From Ophioderma brevispina (Eukaryota > Echinodermata > Ophiuroidea > Amphilepidida > Ophiodermatidae), in assembly GCA_023653785.1 (NCBI GenBank), contig JAMKCH010035169.1, forward strand, positions 62,001 to 126,000: DNA of 64,000 bases, read 5' to 3'. The notes beneath the pieces are model-generated. The model did no database searches. It was not told where the DNA came from and was given only the letters and a program-made list of their open reading frames with translations. Shown piece after piece: positions 47,500-61,671 of the stretch. The translations under genes were made by a program, and so were the position numbers. Every line of letters starts with the position of its first letter. The stretch's first letter is position 1.

Positions 47500-49505
47500 T
47501 TTTTTTTACCGGTACTTATACATTTGATCAAATAAGCTATACCCACATTGGCAAAGAATACATAACGAAACAGTGAAGGAGAATACATTTTTGCGTATAT
47601 ATGCCGGTTTTTTTTTATGTTTCTGCAAATCAAGTTGAATTATTGAAAGAACTTTGACAGGTCAATATTTGATGGCTTAATTCCATTGGCTTTCGCACAC
47701 TTTCTGTCTTCTCGTATACTATCTCCGTATATAGGCAAGTGTGTTGTTGGAATCGCTGATATTGGTAGTTGTATTTTATATTTAAGGCCCTCGCAGCTTG
47801 TGTGTATACATTTTTCGTAATAACTTAACTCAATCATATTGGCTTTTGGTGTAAAGAAAAAAATGTTGAGGAAAAACTAAAGACAATTGAACAAGTTACA
47901 TGGTTAATGTAATATCCCGTCGATTGGCAGAGCACTCGATAATGGTGTTGCTTAATTTTAATTACATCCGCGCTAAGCAATGGGGAAGGGGTGAATTGGG
48001 CCTTTAAAAAGAAAGAGCTATTTTAATCAATATGTTCTAAATCATCCCTGATGATTAACCAATTGTTTGCGATTATACGCATTTTGTGTTTTTACATCCC
48101 TAATCCCGATTCAAACCACATTTAGGAAATTCGACACGCCAGTAAACCAAACGACTTCACTTCATATGGGTGGTATAAGATTTAATCACCGTTGGCTCAC
48201 ACCTACAGCACGATGTCAATTGACCTTACATTGATATAAGATGCGTGGGATTTTAACGTGCCTGGGTGCCAAGGATATCTTTTTAACAAAATTGAAAATG
48301 TGGCATTAATTTGGAAGTTATTGGGTTCTTGTTGCTATGCAAGGGATTGCACCTAGAGTGCTTTGCACAAAAAATGAAACACTTCAATTTACTTCCAATT
48401 CCGGGCCCTAAATTTGGCCATCCCATCATCATGTTACCCTGTCAGTCATCTAGGGCCACGTGATCAAAGAGACATACTACTTTTAAACAGAAAAACAAAC
48501 TTAGTTTCTTAGGCAAAGCATTATTTTACATAAACTTTTTTTAAGTGAACGCCTGACATGACAGCCTTTCTTTTTATTCTGTTGGCTTCTTTTTTTCTGG
48601 GACACTCTGTAACGCTCTTTAATCCTATAGCGATGTCAGGTTTCCTCTCTGCAAATTTTTGGGTGCCTTTTGCCCACATATGCAATGCGTGGGTTTTAGG
48701 ATTTTATTTATTTGCAATATCACGCAAGTTAATTTGTCGTGTCCTAGACGGCAATATAGCTTTGTGCAGTTTGAGTATAACATGTAAAGATAACACGCGG
48801 AACCATTTTCCAGTCATGTAGAGCCTCTAATACGTCCTTGAAGTGTATTTTAGACTAGGCCATGTCAATCTGCCTTTCCTCCACACAATTGACTTTCGAT
48901 TATAATATTATTATATTGCTTGTATATTCGCGGAACATGTGGTGAGAATAAAATGAACTATTTTACCATTAAGATTGCAATTTTAGCGCGCTTCGCGCAT
49001 ATTTTCCCCTTTATGCCTGAAAATTTCACTTCCTCTTTCCCCCTACCATTTCTCTTTCCCCTTACCATTTCTCTTTCCCCTTTTGCCCCCTCCAAACAAC
49101 AATTTTGATCTTGGTGCCGCACTGCCCACCCCATGTTCTTCTGACAAATCACTGGATACAGTCAGCTCTTACCAAGCACGACGGTCATCAATATATTATA
49201 TATTTTATACGCGACTCGACTTCAAGGTTGCTTCTGTGCTGGTATGATATGATGAGTCAGTTACAGTTGCCCTTTTCATTCCATCACTGGTGTTAGTGTA
49301 CACCATGCGTTTACATGGGTAAATGCATACGTAAGTCTGAATCAACTCATCATAAAATCTATCGACATTTCAGAGTTCATTCAACTTCATCTGAGATGAC
49401 CCGATCTATAAACGCCTTTAGGTGGATTGAAAGAGAAAGATAAAGAAAGGGGCATTGCCTGAGGGATAGAGATAGAGGGAGTGGAAGAGTGAAGGAGAGA
49501 GAGGA
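47500..49505. other. No gene seen
   Basis: An 87-codon frame at 48,558-48,821 begins with a hydrophobic, signal-peptide-like stretch (MTAFLFILLASFFLGHSVTL) but has no homology I recognise and no splice context. CTTTCCCC repeats lie at 49,030-49,085. Confidence 0.4.
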
Positions 49506-49507
49506 GG

Positions 49508-49939
49508 AGGGGAGAACCTGCTGGTCCACCTTAAAGATAAACGGGATCCCAACAATAAAATCGATGCTATCTACAACATCTCTTGCATCAACTGTGATTG
49601 CGTTTACATTGGTGAGACTGCAGCAGAAAATTTGGTACAACTGAGACTATAGAGAACACAAAATAGAAGTTGAAAAAGTGAGCAAAAATGTTACCGCTCG
49701 GGCCACCAGAAAAGAATCGCTTTCTACTACATTGTATTCACAAGTCAGCCATAACAGATCACGTAACAGACAAGAATCATGTCATTGGATGGGAGAGGCA
49801 CATGTCATATATAAGGCACGGAGCAAGATATAAGAGATGGATCAAGGAGGCGATTGAAATAAGAAAAAGAAAGGATATCAACATGAATCGAGATGAGGAG
49901 CAGTATCAACTTTTGCATGTTTTTGACGAACTATACTGA
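49508..49939 (+). pseudogene. Penelope-like element remnant: GIY-YIG endonuclease region
   Basis: Plus strand. First piece: LLVHLKDKRDPNN then AIYNISCINCDCVYIGETA, matching the LVHPKDK...VYxIPCxxCxxxYIGETGR block that opens the GIY-YIG domain of Penelope-like retroelements. A stop follows. After frameshifts come REHKIEVEKVS (compare EHxxDV), then from 49,738 HKSAITDHVTDKNHVIGWE, and RWIKEAIEIRKRKDINMNRD ending in LLHVFDEL, the usual C-terminus of this family. The glycine of IGETG is Ala and there are at least two frame breaks, so it is inactive. I see no reverse-transcriptase part upstream. Confidence 0.82.
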
Positions 49940-50924
49940 TCACCACTAAAACATATCCCCCGGCTGCTAAATCCACTGACAACACCGTTGCTGGGAGAAG
50001 CTACACCAGCATTGGGATTAGCAGTCTCACCTAAGTGCACTTTTGAGTTATTATAAATGATATATTAAATGAAAAAGAAGCATAGGCCTATGCATTGTAA
50101 GTTATTGCTTTAAAAGTCTATCTCTTTTCGTTTTTAATCTTAAACGCTGTTGTGTTAGCTGTTGCTGTATAGCTGAAATAATTGGTAACCTTCTCCTTGC
50201 ATTCACATCAGAGAAATGAATCTTAAATAAATAAAAACTGAACAAATCACGTTTGCTATTTCTTTTTTCTAACCGTTACAACTTAAAAATAGCCAAATTG
50301 GAAAAGATGGACTTTAGCCAATTCACTGAAACCCCAAACACCAAGAAGCAACCGTTATTTAAGACAATTTACTCGCATGATCATCAATGCGCAATAGTAA
50401 TATAATTTGATTTGTATCAGGTTCAGACTTCATTTATACAGTAAACTGATTTGAATCATATACATTCTATATCAATTTTATTCTGTGATCGACAACTAGC
50501 CCGTTTTTGTTGGAAGTGGTTGTCTTAAAAGTTATCCATTTGAACATTTACTACTATACTATTTACTACTGCCATGAAAAGCGTAAAGTTGTCGAAGATG
50601 GTAACGTAATTGACCTCTTTTGAAACGCGGCTCCGCTGTACCCCGTATAATCGGCAGCCATACATGCTTCCTAGCCGATACAACTCATTTTTTTTCTGAC
50701 ACACCTCAAATGCTAGCATGGATCTGAGCTATATTGGTGTGCAAAGGAAGTATACCGGTATATGGACTTATTGGCCACTATAAGCTATGTAAAACATTAA
50801 AGTCAGTTGAGTTCCAAAAAAAAAATATTGCAAGGTTTGCTTCCAAACAAGGACATTTAGATTAAAAATCTTTAAACGTACAAAAAACCCCCTGTTCCAA
50901 TATACGAACGTCCATTTTGGAATA

Positions 50925-52600
50925 ACAAACTTTTATTTTACTTCAGAATTATGACATAACAATAACAACCAAATTTATAAGCGCCAATTCCAAAATATGT
51001 CACCAGCGCCCACAACATATGACAACATAAAACAACAAAGCAAGATTATTGTGTTGGAAAGAGATATGCTTTAAAACCTGTTTTGAAACTATCCATGGTG
51101 GGAGCATCAGATGTGGGCGAGGGAAATTGTTCCACAGTGAAAGCCCTGCAGCAGCAAAAGCTTGTCACACCAATATGTCCTCCTGTACGTGTATGGGAGA
51201 GAAAGAGATGTTCAGATGACGAGCGAGTGAATGGTCCCTGTGAAGGTCTGGCTTTCAGTTTTAAGCTGTCCAGTGAGATATTGTGGAGCACGACCCTTCG
51301 TCATTTGTACACTAGAGACCTAGCGTAAGAGATCGTTCACGTAACGGGGAGCCAATGTAGTGAGTGAAGCAGGTCAGTGACGCAGGGGTATCACGTCTCC
51401 GCACATAGAAAACGCTGGCAGATTTGTTCTGGATGGCCTGAAGACGGTTGAGTTTTCATGTGAGGTTGTCCCAATACAGAAGGGCATTGCCAAAATCCAG
51501 CCGTGATAGAATTAGTGCACGTACTACTTGGTGTTTTGTGTCTTGATCATAAAGCGGCGTAGACTGTAAAGAGTGCGCAGTTGGAAGTTGGCATAAGAGA
51601 TAATAAGCACTCACTTTTGCTTGGACATGGTCATGTTTAGTGCGAACAGGATACCAAGGTTCCCGCACATGACTTGATGGCGGATGAGACTAGCACCAAT
51701 TTTGCAGCTGTAAAAATGTAATTTGTTGATACCCTGTCTGCGTACAGCTCTAAGAGAATTCAGTTTTGTTATTTGTTGAGGCATGAGTTTGTTTGATTTC
51801 ATTCATTCCAGTCTTTCAAACAGTTTTATGCAGAGTTCCAGCTGTTTGCAGGGCCTCCCTGGCAGATTTGGGATCTTGGGATTGAAGGATGTATACAGCT
51901 TTACATCATCAGCATATATGTGAAATGTCTAAATTATATGAACTGCGGATAAATATCACCCACCCAGGGTAATGTAGTAGAATGATGAAGTCAAGAGGGC
52001 CCTTAACAGATCCCTGCGGACACCATATACAATGGAGTAGCAGCAGAGTATTTGGCCCTTCAATACACACACATCTTGGTCTTGACTTCAAATAACTCTC
52101 AACCCAACTTTAGAGCAGTGCAAATAAACCAATTCTTTGATGTAGGCCTATACAAAAAACAACTTGGTCTGATATTGTCGAATGCTGCGGACAAGGTCAG
52201 AAGAACCAAAAAGACACCCTTGCCTGTCAACACCACAACATGTCACTGTTTTTGACCTTCAGAGAGCAATCTCAGTTGCTTGTGTGGTTAGTGTAAGCTG
52301 ATCTGAAGCTGCTCCCAAGAATTATAAACAAGAATAATGATTAGATATTTTGTTTGAGACAACACCTTTCAATGAGTTTTGAGATGTACGCAATATTTGA
52401 AACTGGCCTATAATTTTGTAATTCATTAGGATCAACATTATGGCTTTTCGAATAGAGTAATCCTCATTCCATATATATTAGGAATTAGAATCTTGCAACA
52501 ATTGACTTCTTGACCACCCTTAAATTTCGTGATGTCCATTAGATATCCCAGAGAACAGCTTATTTAAAATTTCAGTCGAATCTGACTTTGCGTTTTGATC
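50925..52600 (-). mobile_element. CR1/L2-like non-LTR retrotransposon, decayed
   Basis: Minus strand. In order from the right: WVESYLKSRPRCVCIEGPN (compare WFxSYLxxRxQxVxVxG), then CPQGSVKGPLDFIILLHYPG (compare VPQGSVLGPLLFxLY), a YMLMM.SCIHPS piece at the YADD position, and HQVVRALILSRLDFGNALLY (compare KLVHAFVTSRLDYCNSLLY). Near the 3' end come KLKARPSQGPFTRSSSEHLF and TVEQFPSPTSDAPTMDSFKT (compare LWNxLPxxIRxxxSLxxFKxxLKTxLF). Several stops and frameshifts. The YADD catalytic box is lost. Confidence 0.82.
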
Positions 52601-53049
52601 TATGCGCAAATGGTACAAATAAATGTTCGAATTTCTTCAAAGGCAGATCGAATTTGCACGTAAGATTAGGCACACATACTATATACTATTATACTTAGAC
52701 CAACAATTTCCCGCCAGTGTGAACAAAGTCTTCCCTCCTCGTCCTTTTAGGACAACTTCACTTTCACTCCCTGGATAAAAGCGTGCACATTCTGTCGTCA
52801 TCAAACAGTCGAAACATTCCACCCTGCTTCCATCCTGCATCCATTCATGTCAGGTATACTGGGCCGCCGGTTCGGTCATCGAACTTGCAATGATTTAGAT
52901 TCTACTCATGTTCGGTTGCTAAGACAGAACGCATTAAAACCTCACATTTTTCCACCATTGTTACAACTTCTTATATATATAGAAAGCAGACGGTTGGCAT
53001 TTTCTTTGACATTCCATTTTATACAAAGCTTTATTCGGTGGCTTGGAAA

Positions 53050-54550
53050 ACCATCTTTCGTGGAGAGAAAAATATCTCCCGCATAGAAAGTTTTATATCA
53101 GTATAACTCTATGTTCAAAAATGCTATATCTTATATATTACCTTTGAAAATATCTTCTGTCGTTAAGTTATCTTCTGTAGAAAGTTATTCGCCATAAAAA
53201 ATCTCTAGGCGACTCTCCTCCGTGGAAGCTATGTATAATGTGTACATTTGTAGTAGATGCATTCTGAAACTTGCAAATTCCAAGTACAAAGCAGTTTGAA
53301 CTCGCAAACAAAGTTGTAAATCTATTGAAATCTATTTTCAGTTGACGAATAGGTTTAATGAAAATGTCTTTATCAGTGAGAAAGTGAAATCTTCTGTTGA
53401 GCTATAGGCTATATGACCCAATCGAAAACTACCTATATCGCAGGTATGTTCCACAGAACTCGTCTCATCTTCCAATGACAGCTGTATATAACTACAGAAC
53501 ACTACACTCGGTAAAACCCTAATCATCCTAAAATGGGCAACTCATTATTCGAATGATAAGGAACAAGAATGTCCGCCACAAATCTACCTTTTCTTACAAG
53601 CGAAGAGCTATTTCTGCTAGTCAATCGTTGAAATCTATCTCAATTTCCAGTACAGATCTATATTTGTTGAAGCTATTTCCAGAAAAATAAATCTGCAGCA
53701 GGAAACTATCTTCCCTATATGACAGCTATATGTTTAAAAAAAAAAAAGAGAAATCATGCATGTTATACCCAAAGTTAACTATAGAAAACTTTTATTTCAG
53801 GGGGCTATTTTTTACTTAAAAAAACACACGTCTCATCGTTGTGTATGCTTGAACCTGGAAACTCTCCAAGGTAATGTGAAGATTCATGGTAATTTGCACC
53901 TAAACAAACAAACAAACAAACAAAACAAAAAATCACACAGCCTAATCTATTTTCAGAAGTGGGAAATTTTAAGTAGCTAGAATATTTTGCAAGTCGAAAC
54001 TTGGTTATATCTGTGTCTTTTCAAAGTAGTTTACATGCATAATACTATATATAGGAGCAACGTAGTGAGTGAGTGAATCTTGACCTAGAATAAAGCTATC
54101 TTCAGTAGATAGTTATATCCAGTGTGTACAGCTTTCTTCCGTTAGAGTGAATTATTCCCGGGGAATTATTTTCGGTAGAACGGTACCCATCTTTGCTAGA
54201 AAGCTATACCATGTTTGCTAGAAAGCTACACATCCTTGCTGGAAAGCTACCCGTCTTTGCTATAAAGCTGCCTTCTTGTACAGAGGTCGACTATACCACG
54301 ATGAGAAAAAATAACATTTCATCCACCCGCATAGAATTGTATACTATGTAGAACGATAACATCCCATTTAAAGCCATCTTTTATCTCTCGTGGAAAATTG
54401 TGTTCCAAAGAAAACTTTAAAACATTTCTACAAAAGAAAATCAGAAAAGCTTTAGTGTAAAGCTATAGCACAGCTGTTTTTAAATATGAAGCTATTTTAG
54501 CCTAAAACTATTTTCTGATAAAAAGCTACGTCATACAAGACACGTTTTTG
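53050..54550. repeat. Degenerate minisatellite with GTAGAAAGCTAT core
   Basis: Words such as CTTCTGTAGAAAGTTAT, TCTTCAGTAGATAGTTAT, CTAGAAAGCTATACC and TAAAGCTATAGC recur every ~40-60 bp with heavy drift. A crisp sub-array of four ~21-bp units (TTTGCTAGAAAGCTA-C) lies at 54,191-54,272. Confidence 0.6.
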
Positions 54551-57500
54551 TTTAAAAGTGAGAAAGATTATTGTTATTAATTTGGGAACGAATTTCTCTT
54601 CTTTGAGACGTCATAAATTTATGTTTTGACGTTTTTAACAATCTTCTGACGTCGAAGTCAGGAACGTACATGTAAAAAAGGACCCTGGACACGAAAGAGA
54701 AAAAAAAGCAAGGTCGAAATTTTATCGCAGCTATCTGCGTAGATGCATGTGCAGCCAAACAAGTTTGTAACTTCTTAGAAGACATTTCAAATCACCACTG
54801 CCTCAAGACAATATGTGTTTACTTGTGAGGTGAATGTACTTTAATTTTGATTCTAAAATTGGTAATGGTGTTTTTAATGGCTTAGTGATTAAACACCTTC
54901 AATTTTGGCGTCATGATAACAATGCGATAGATTAGAAACATGTGTTACACATGAAACATGAATATATCCTCTCTCTCTCTCTTTCCCCTTCACTCGGTTC
55001 TGCTCAACCTGTTTTCAATGTGCTTTTTTTTAATCGAATTCTTTTTCCCATGCATGTGTTAGATTGGTCAAGGACTCGACCTAGCCCTTGAACCACTGCA
55101 CTGGTCATTCCATTTCTAGGTGTTAATGGTGGTTATTTACTTTAGTATGATCGTAATGCTACCCGGAAAGGATTGTCTCCAAAAACTTTTAATGAAATTT
55201 GGCAATTGGCTGATTTCTGTTTAAAACAATCCAAGAAATTACCATCCGCCAATTAGCAGTGACTATATAACCCTTTAGTGCATATTGTGTATTTGAGTGG
55301 GATTTGGGGGTAAAATTTTTGCAAACCATGTTTTTTTTTTCATTTAATGTCTCATATATTTATCAAAAATATGGATTACATGTTGGTGTATTTGCAGAGG
55401 CAACGTTTCCACAGGGATTAGAAATTAAAACTTCAGTATTTTATGGTTAGAAACGGTTCAAGGTCATCGTGAGGAATTTCTTTTATAGTGGTTCTGTTTT
55501 AAGAAACTAATCCCAAATGTCTGTGTGGTCATATCATAATAGAAAACATAATTTTTGCTTTACAATTGTCATTTCAATACATAACTTCTAAGGGTTACGA
55601 TTGGTGACATTTTAACATCTAAATGTGTGACTAAATCCTACAAGGAGTGCAAGCACTATGTTCTCTGGCCCTTATGTGACTAAATGGAAAATCGAAATCA
55701 TTTGAAAAGTATATGAACAATCAATCAGTTTACCCCCATACAGGATAACATTGAAACCTTTATCTATTAAACTATAACCCTAGAAATTCTTGGAAATTCT
55801 TTTCAAGTATAATTTTAATTTTGCCCAGTGGAAAATGGAAAGATATCGTCTACAGAAAATTATCCTTTAAAAGAAGGGAAGAAAGAACAAAGAAAAGAAG
55901 GAAAGAAAGAAGGAAGGAATAAAGGAAAGAAAGAACAAAGAAGAGGAGAAAAAACGAAGACGAAAGAAAGAAAGACGAACCAAACAAAGAACGAAGGGAA
56001 AGACAAAGGAGACGAAAGAAAGAAGGAAATAGGACAGAAAGATGGACATGCAGACAGGCAGATAGACAAAGCTTAAAGAAAGATATATAGGCAGACATAT
56101 AGATAAATACATATTCTTAAAGAAAATTGGAGAGAGAGCATGTGTAAAAGAATTTTGAATGCTAAATTATTATTACCAAACATCGCTAACAAAGACTAGT
56201 ATTAAAATGAACAATATATGAAAGAATAATATATGGTGATTAACAATGATGAGAAAATTGTGTTCAAATTTGATATCGATTGATTGACCTGAATATGGTG
56301 TTATAAGCACACGCCTTATTTGGATTATCGAGGTTTTAATAACGCGATGTTTTATCTATTGTCATCAGTGCAAATCGTGCTAAAAATGACATAAAATTCA
56401 TGGTTAAACTGATAGAGCTATTATCAGTAGACAGCAGTGGGTATGGGTCAGCCTCTCGGATGTAACTGTCGTTGGTTGGTTGGTTTATTATTTGTTATTC
56501 TCATTTAATGTTCGGTTATTTCTTTGTTGTTTTTCTTGATTCTGTATGTATTGTGGAAAGATAGACTGGCTACAATCTATGTTGGTATAAATACGTCGCA
56601 ATACAAGAGTACAACATATCTTTCCTCTGTTTCAATCGAAAGAGTATTCAATTGCAAAACAAGGTCCTACCATCAGCTAGGTATAGCTAACATTTGCACC
56701 CATATTAAATAATTTACGTTAGGTATTTCATGGGTATAAGAGCTCAATGGTTGTGCAATATAAATAAAATATGCATGCAGATGGATTGCAGCTTGCGCAG
56801 CAAAATGTATTTTTTTTTATAATCATCAGACTCTTGTTTTATGCATCCAGACCGCGGATTTACATTTCATTTTTGTTTTAATTCCATAGGGTACAGATAA
56901 TAATCTTAATAGGCATGGGATTATCTTCATACACAAAACATATGTCCCTGTGCGCTAAAATATGTGCCTTACGAGAGGGTACGATCGCTTTCTTTATATG
57001 TGCATAATAATTAGCTACTTAAAGCATTCCTCTCAATTTACTCCCATACACTTAGCAACCTCCCCAAGCTTATTAGAACTAACGATATAATCTATATCGC
57101 CCCAGCCGGCTGCCACATGCATTATCGCATGTACAGACAGCATACAGGTTTCATCGTCTCGGCGAAACAATGATCCAGGGACGCCGTTTCTCGCTGGAGC
57201 GTACTGATTGACAGCTTTTATGATAATGATTTCCCAGGGTCGTGTAGTGTTTTTTTTAATATGCAAATTTCTTACTCATTATGGTGGTGTAATATCACGG
57301 ATTAGCTCAAGAATGGTGAGCTCTTACTAACTGTCGTTTTTTAACACAAGTCTTAACAACTATATAATCAAGTATGCTTTTTAATAATAAAACATCGTTT
57401 TTAATTGAAATTTATTAAATTTATTTTTGCAATACGCGTTTCTTATTATTTATTTCTTATTTTTAAGTTATTATCATCTCTGCCATCTTCTATTCCGTAT

Positions 57501-58900
57501 GGCCATATGCATCGTTCATGTTCAAACAATAAAGTATATTATAAAAAAATCTGTATGGAACAAAATCTTGCCTATTTTGTCCAGGTATAGAGTAGTTCGT
57601 GGTGAATTTAAATACATGCAAACATGATGTATTTTGTCTCAAAATGGATATAAATATATTTTGCCAGAAAACGATGTTTTAAATTATGGTGCAAATAAAC
57701 ACAAGTATTTCCCTGCACGTCTCCTTGATGCAGGCTGCTTTTTTGCACCGTCATCTTCAAGGTTATGTGTCTATATTGCTACCATGCACTACAAAAAATA
57801 ACCAGGATGAATACCGCTCTCTACTGAAACAAAGAATATATGCAAGAACGACTTCTTGTCAAGTCCTCTTTCAACGCATTCCAAGCTCAACCTAATTTTG
57901 CCAGGGTAGATACTGGAAAAAAGATATGCATGACCAGAGTCGAGAGAGCACCCTTCAAATGAATGCACGCGTATCGTTCTGCGTACTGTTAAAGAGGGTC
58001 GCCATTTTCACGTGGCAAGATATGGGTGTATGATCTTGTGCACAAAAATTAAAGTGGATGCCCGTGCTTAAATGTCTCCAAAAATAATGCACTACCTTGT
58101 GTATCTTCATAGCACAAGATTCCAACCTAAATGCTATGACCTCTTGTTAAAAATTCCACGACCACATAGCTGTTTTATCTAAATGCGTTCACTTTTTAAC
58201 CTCTGCATTTTTGCTCTAGCGCTTGACTTTACAGCCATATTTATAACCATTTTATCGATCAAAGTACAATAGTTCATGGCAAGCATATGATAAAAAATGG
58301 AGTAAAGCCCTAGCATGCAGTTTGCATAAGTTGGCAATATTTGCCAGCCTATGGAGATAACGGGTTTGTCATCTCATGCATTATAATGCTACAATGTGGA
58401 CTTTTTTACGTAAATACATTTTTAATTTTCGAGTATTACTATTATGCTTTCTTTTTATTACACAATCACGGAATACATCAAAAAAGAGGAAAAAGAGCAG
58501 TGCAACCAACCGCGAATAAAATATAGCTAAGAGTCTGGGAATTAATAGCGTTAATTATCATTAGGAACCTACCCCTAATCATTCAACCAAGGACGCACTG
58601 ATTGAGGCGATATGTTTACTCGAGTAATAAATAAACGATGCAATTAGTCAACGCTGCAAAATGACGAACACGCTAAATTGTTAGCATTGATGTAGAGTAC
58701 GCACATAGTGGTCTGAAAGCAACGTACAGTTAGCACACGCAAGTGTTTTAATAATTGTTACAGGTTCAAACAGACTAGTTGTCGCTTTAAGCATTTCAAG
58801 AGAAATATGGAGATATTTAACGAAAATGTAAATAATGTTGCTCAAGAGTAAAAAAGGAAGAAATCTGGAAAGTGAAAATGTACTCTCTTGGAGTTTCTAT
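54551..58900. other. No gene seen; one purine-rich tract
   Basis: A GAAA/GGAA-rich low-complexity tract at 55,865-56,070 opens frames on both strands but has no coding character. A CT microsatellite is at about 54,967-54,982. ACGTCA words occur at 54,607, 54,627 and 54,646. Confidence 0.5.
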
Positions 58901-61310
58901 ATATACATTGAATGCTCCACCCCACGAGAAAGAGGAATTCCAGTGTTATTCTTCCACTAATTTCGAGCGAATTGAGAGTTAATTTCGTTTGAAATCAGTC
59001 AATTTCACCCCGCATTCTTTTCAAAGAGTGGACGTCCCTCTTTGTTTTGAGTGTACACTGTATCATTTAGAAGTTTGGAGTTGTATAGGTTTTACTTTCA
59101 CCAAACGAAAACGTCAACCTTTTTAATTAGGTTCAATACATAATTAATCATAATGTTCTATTTACTGCATACCATAGAACATGGCCCATAACAATTAATT
59201 TTGAGGTATAGGCTAAGGCTTTTCGTATTATTGGTTGTTGTTTTTTTTTCATTTTTTCCAGTTATCTAGATTTTGCAACATTGGATAAAAAACACACATA
59301 TTGTGTAACCTCCTGGACCACTATAGTTTTTTAAACTTTCTCTCCCAAAATATATTCATTTACTGCTTTAAAATGTTCTTTTAGACTAAAAGCCCAATTT
59401 AGAATAAAATGGGTGTGGTTTTAACAGATAGGTCACCCTTTGACCCGGTTGTAAAGAAACAAGCCCCATAACAGAATGCCCAACACGTAGCTTCCATACA
59501 TAAAATGCACAGTGACCTTGCTGAGGAGGCCACGAAACAAATGATGTGTACAGTCAGATAATGCCACAGGACTCTACGTTATATGACTGTAGTTCAAGAC
59601 ACAGGTAACTCATTCAAGATTAGGAAATACCTAACCACAATTGTAGAGATATAACATTAAAAAAATCATTTTCACCTGTGTGTTTGGGATGATTTAATTT
59701 CTTAATGGACAGTATATAATTATAAACAAATTCACATGCTATCTACAGTAGATAGCCATGCAACAACGCGTTACAACGCTTTATTGCTGCGCATGCTATA
59801 TAACATAACACATAGCAAATCTTTAAATATTTATTTTGATACAGATGTATATAGAATATGCCCCAAAAGAGTTGGCTGTGCAGACTACGTCTAACATGCG
59901 CCCTTTTCTACCCGCTGTCTGACCCATAAACTTCAGCTCATCTTGCACATCATAGCAGTTTTTTTGATGAATGCACTCAATGCCGTACAATACCCCATCC
60001 GTGAATGATGTGCTCTAAGTATCTATATCAATGCACGTATGTACCGTAGTGGAGACAAAATGCTGTTCCATCTGCAAGGTTTTCTTAAAGGACTCATCGG
60101 TGTTTCCATGCAGGCGTTTGCTTGTTCAAATTGAGGCAATTTTCTATGCAATGGCGCGTGAATCCAAGTAGAAAATACGACGAAATATGTGCATGTTTTT
60201 TTTTATTGCGACCGTCGAATGCTGGTTCTATGAAACAAGGGCAAAATCTGCGGATATATACTTATGCGCTATTACTTTATTATTCATAAAACTGCGAAAC
60301 TACTCTATCTAAACGTTAACCCATCTAAACACAAGTTTGTCCAGAATTTCTAAACACGTTTTTTAGAGTGAAGTTAAAAACTAACCCAGTTCCCAACGCT
60401 GTCTTCAACGTTGAATTGCACTTTTCCTCTTTTTGTTTGATGCTTTATAGCATTTTATGGCCTTGAGTATAGACTCTGTAAATATTTGCATACATTGCTT
60501 TCGCGAAAAGAGAACAAGTTAGTGTCTCAACTATAGTTATAGTATATTCAATACATAAAACCTACTTCAAAGCTATATACCCAAGGTAATAAAACATATA
60601 GAATTCAAAATACGATTTTTAACAACCAAATTGAAATTTGGTTGTTAATTCCGGATTTAATGAAAAAAGGGAATATTTTATACGCACTCGCATATTTCGC
60701 ATAGAACGTGTTATCAAAATCCACGGGCAGGTCAAATTACAAGTTCGAATTTGTAAGCAGGTTAGCAGCGCGGGGAATGGTGTTTCCCTTTAAATATTCT
60801 CCCAGCTGTTCTACAACGGGTTTTCCCTGATATAAATTAGCTATACTTAAAGGCAGACTACAAGAGATTTGGAATTTTGAAACATGTGTATTGATTAAAG
60901 ATAGTCAACTAAAATTAAAGATAATCATCTAAACTGCTCAATCAGAAGTCTGAGATGAATCGGATTTTTTCGTTTTGATATAGAAAACATTTTGAATGTA
61001 GCATAGCAGTCTCATATATGTAAAAACAAATTCCGGATGCGGAATTTTCTGTAAGTTGTGAATTCTATAATAAATAATCAAGGCGATCGATTTGAGTTTA
61101 GCTCAATTAGTTACTGGGACAAGAGTTTAGAAAGTAATTAGACGTGTGCATTTTAGTATTGTGTTATTTAATGTATCTAGATTCTAAACATTGGGCATAA
61201 TGTACGTATGTTTTGTTTTTAAACACTAATATATAAAGTAAATATTTTACATATCTAAAATATATATACTTCTGCTTATGATATTTTAGCGTTTAGGTGT
61301 TAAGCTCCTC
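58901..61310. other. No gene seen
   Basis: AT-rich. Contains a hairpin at 60,619-60,648 and traces of the TGTTTAG repeat near 60,305-60,370. Confidence 0.45.
60619..60648. repeat. Perfect hairpin, 14-bp arms, 2-base spacer
   Basis: TTAACAACCAAATT-GA-AATTTGGTTGTTAA, bounded by TTAA on both sides. Confidence 0.9.
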
Positions 61311-61314
61311 TTAA

Positions 61315-61671
61315 AGACACTATCAGTGATTTATCCGAAAGAATCAAAATATTTAAAATTTGCAGGAATAGCTTAAAAGTGAAGGACAAGCCTGCAGAAT
61401 TCTCATAAGTTACTTTTTCCAACTGAAGAATTGACAGAAAAGGAAGAAAACGGCAGTATTCAAAGATACGAATCTCCATTCAATTACGTGTTGTAGGAAG
61501 TGTCCGAACGGACACGAATGCCTAAAATATCAGATTTTGTCCTTATCAGGGTGCTTCTGGTCCTATAATTTGCAGGGTATGTTAGGATACCTATGCTCGT
61601 TGCAGACATGCAAAAATCTGATTTTTGATGATTTTTCGATTTTCTGATTTAGCAAATCACTGATAGTGTCT
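61315..61671. mobile_element. piggyBac-like MITE with TTAA target duplication, copy 2 (inverted)
   Basis: 357 bp, flanked by TTAA at 61,311-61,314 and 61,672-61,675. Ends AGACACTATCAGTGATTT and AAATCACTGATAGTGTCT as in copy 1. The interior is the reverse complement of 13,880-14,237 with modest divergence, including GTGTCCG-AA-CGGACAC. Confidence 0.92.

Noticed and set aside
48558..48821. Possible small secreted or membrane protein (hydrophobic N-terminus)
   Set aside because: AT-rich DNA often opens hydrophobic frames; no conserved features or gene context.
55828..56112. Overlapping Lys/Glu-rich and Phe/Ser-rich frames
   Set aside because: Both are readings of one GAAA-type low-complexity tract.
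57033..57266. 77-codon minus-strand frame with balanced composition (NQYAPARNGVPGSLFRRDDE)
   Set aside because: Coding-like composition, but no recognised family and no consistent acceptor/donor pair, so left out.
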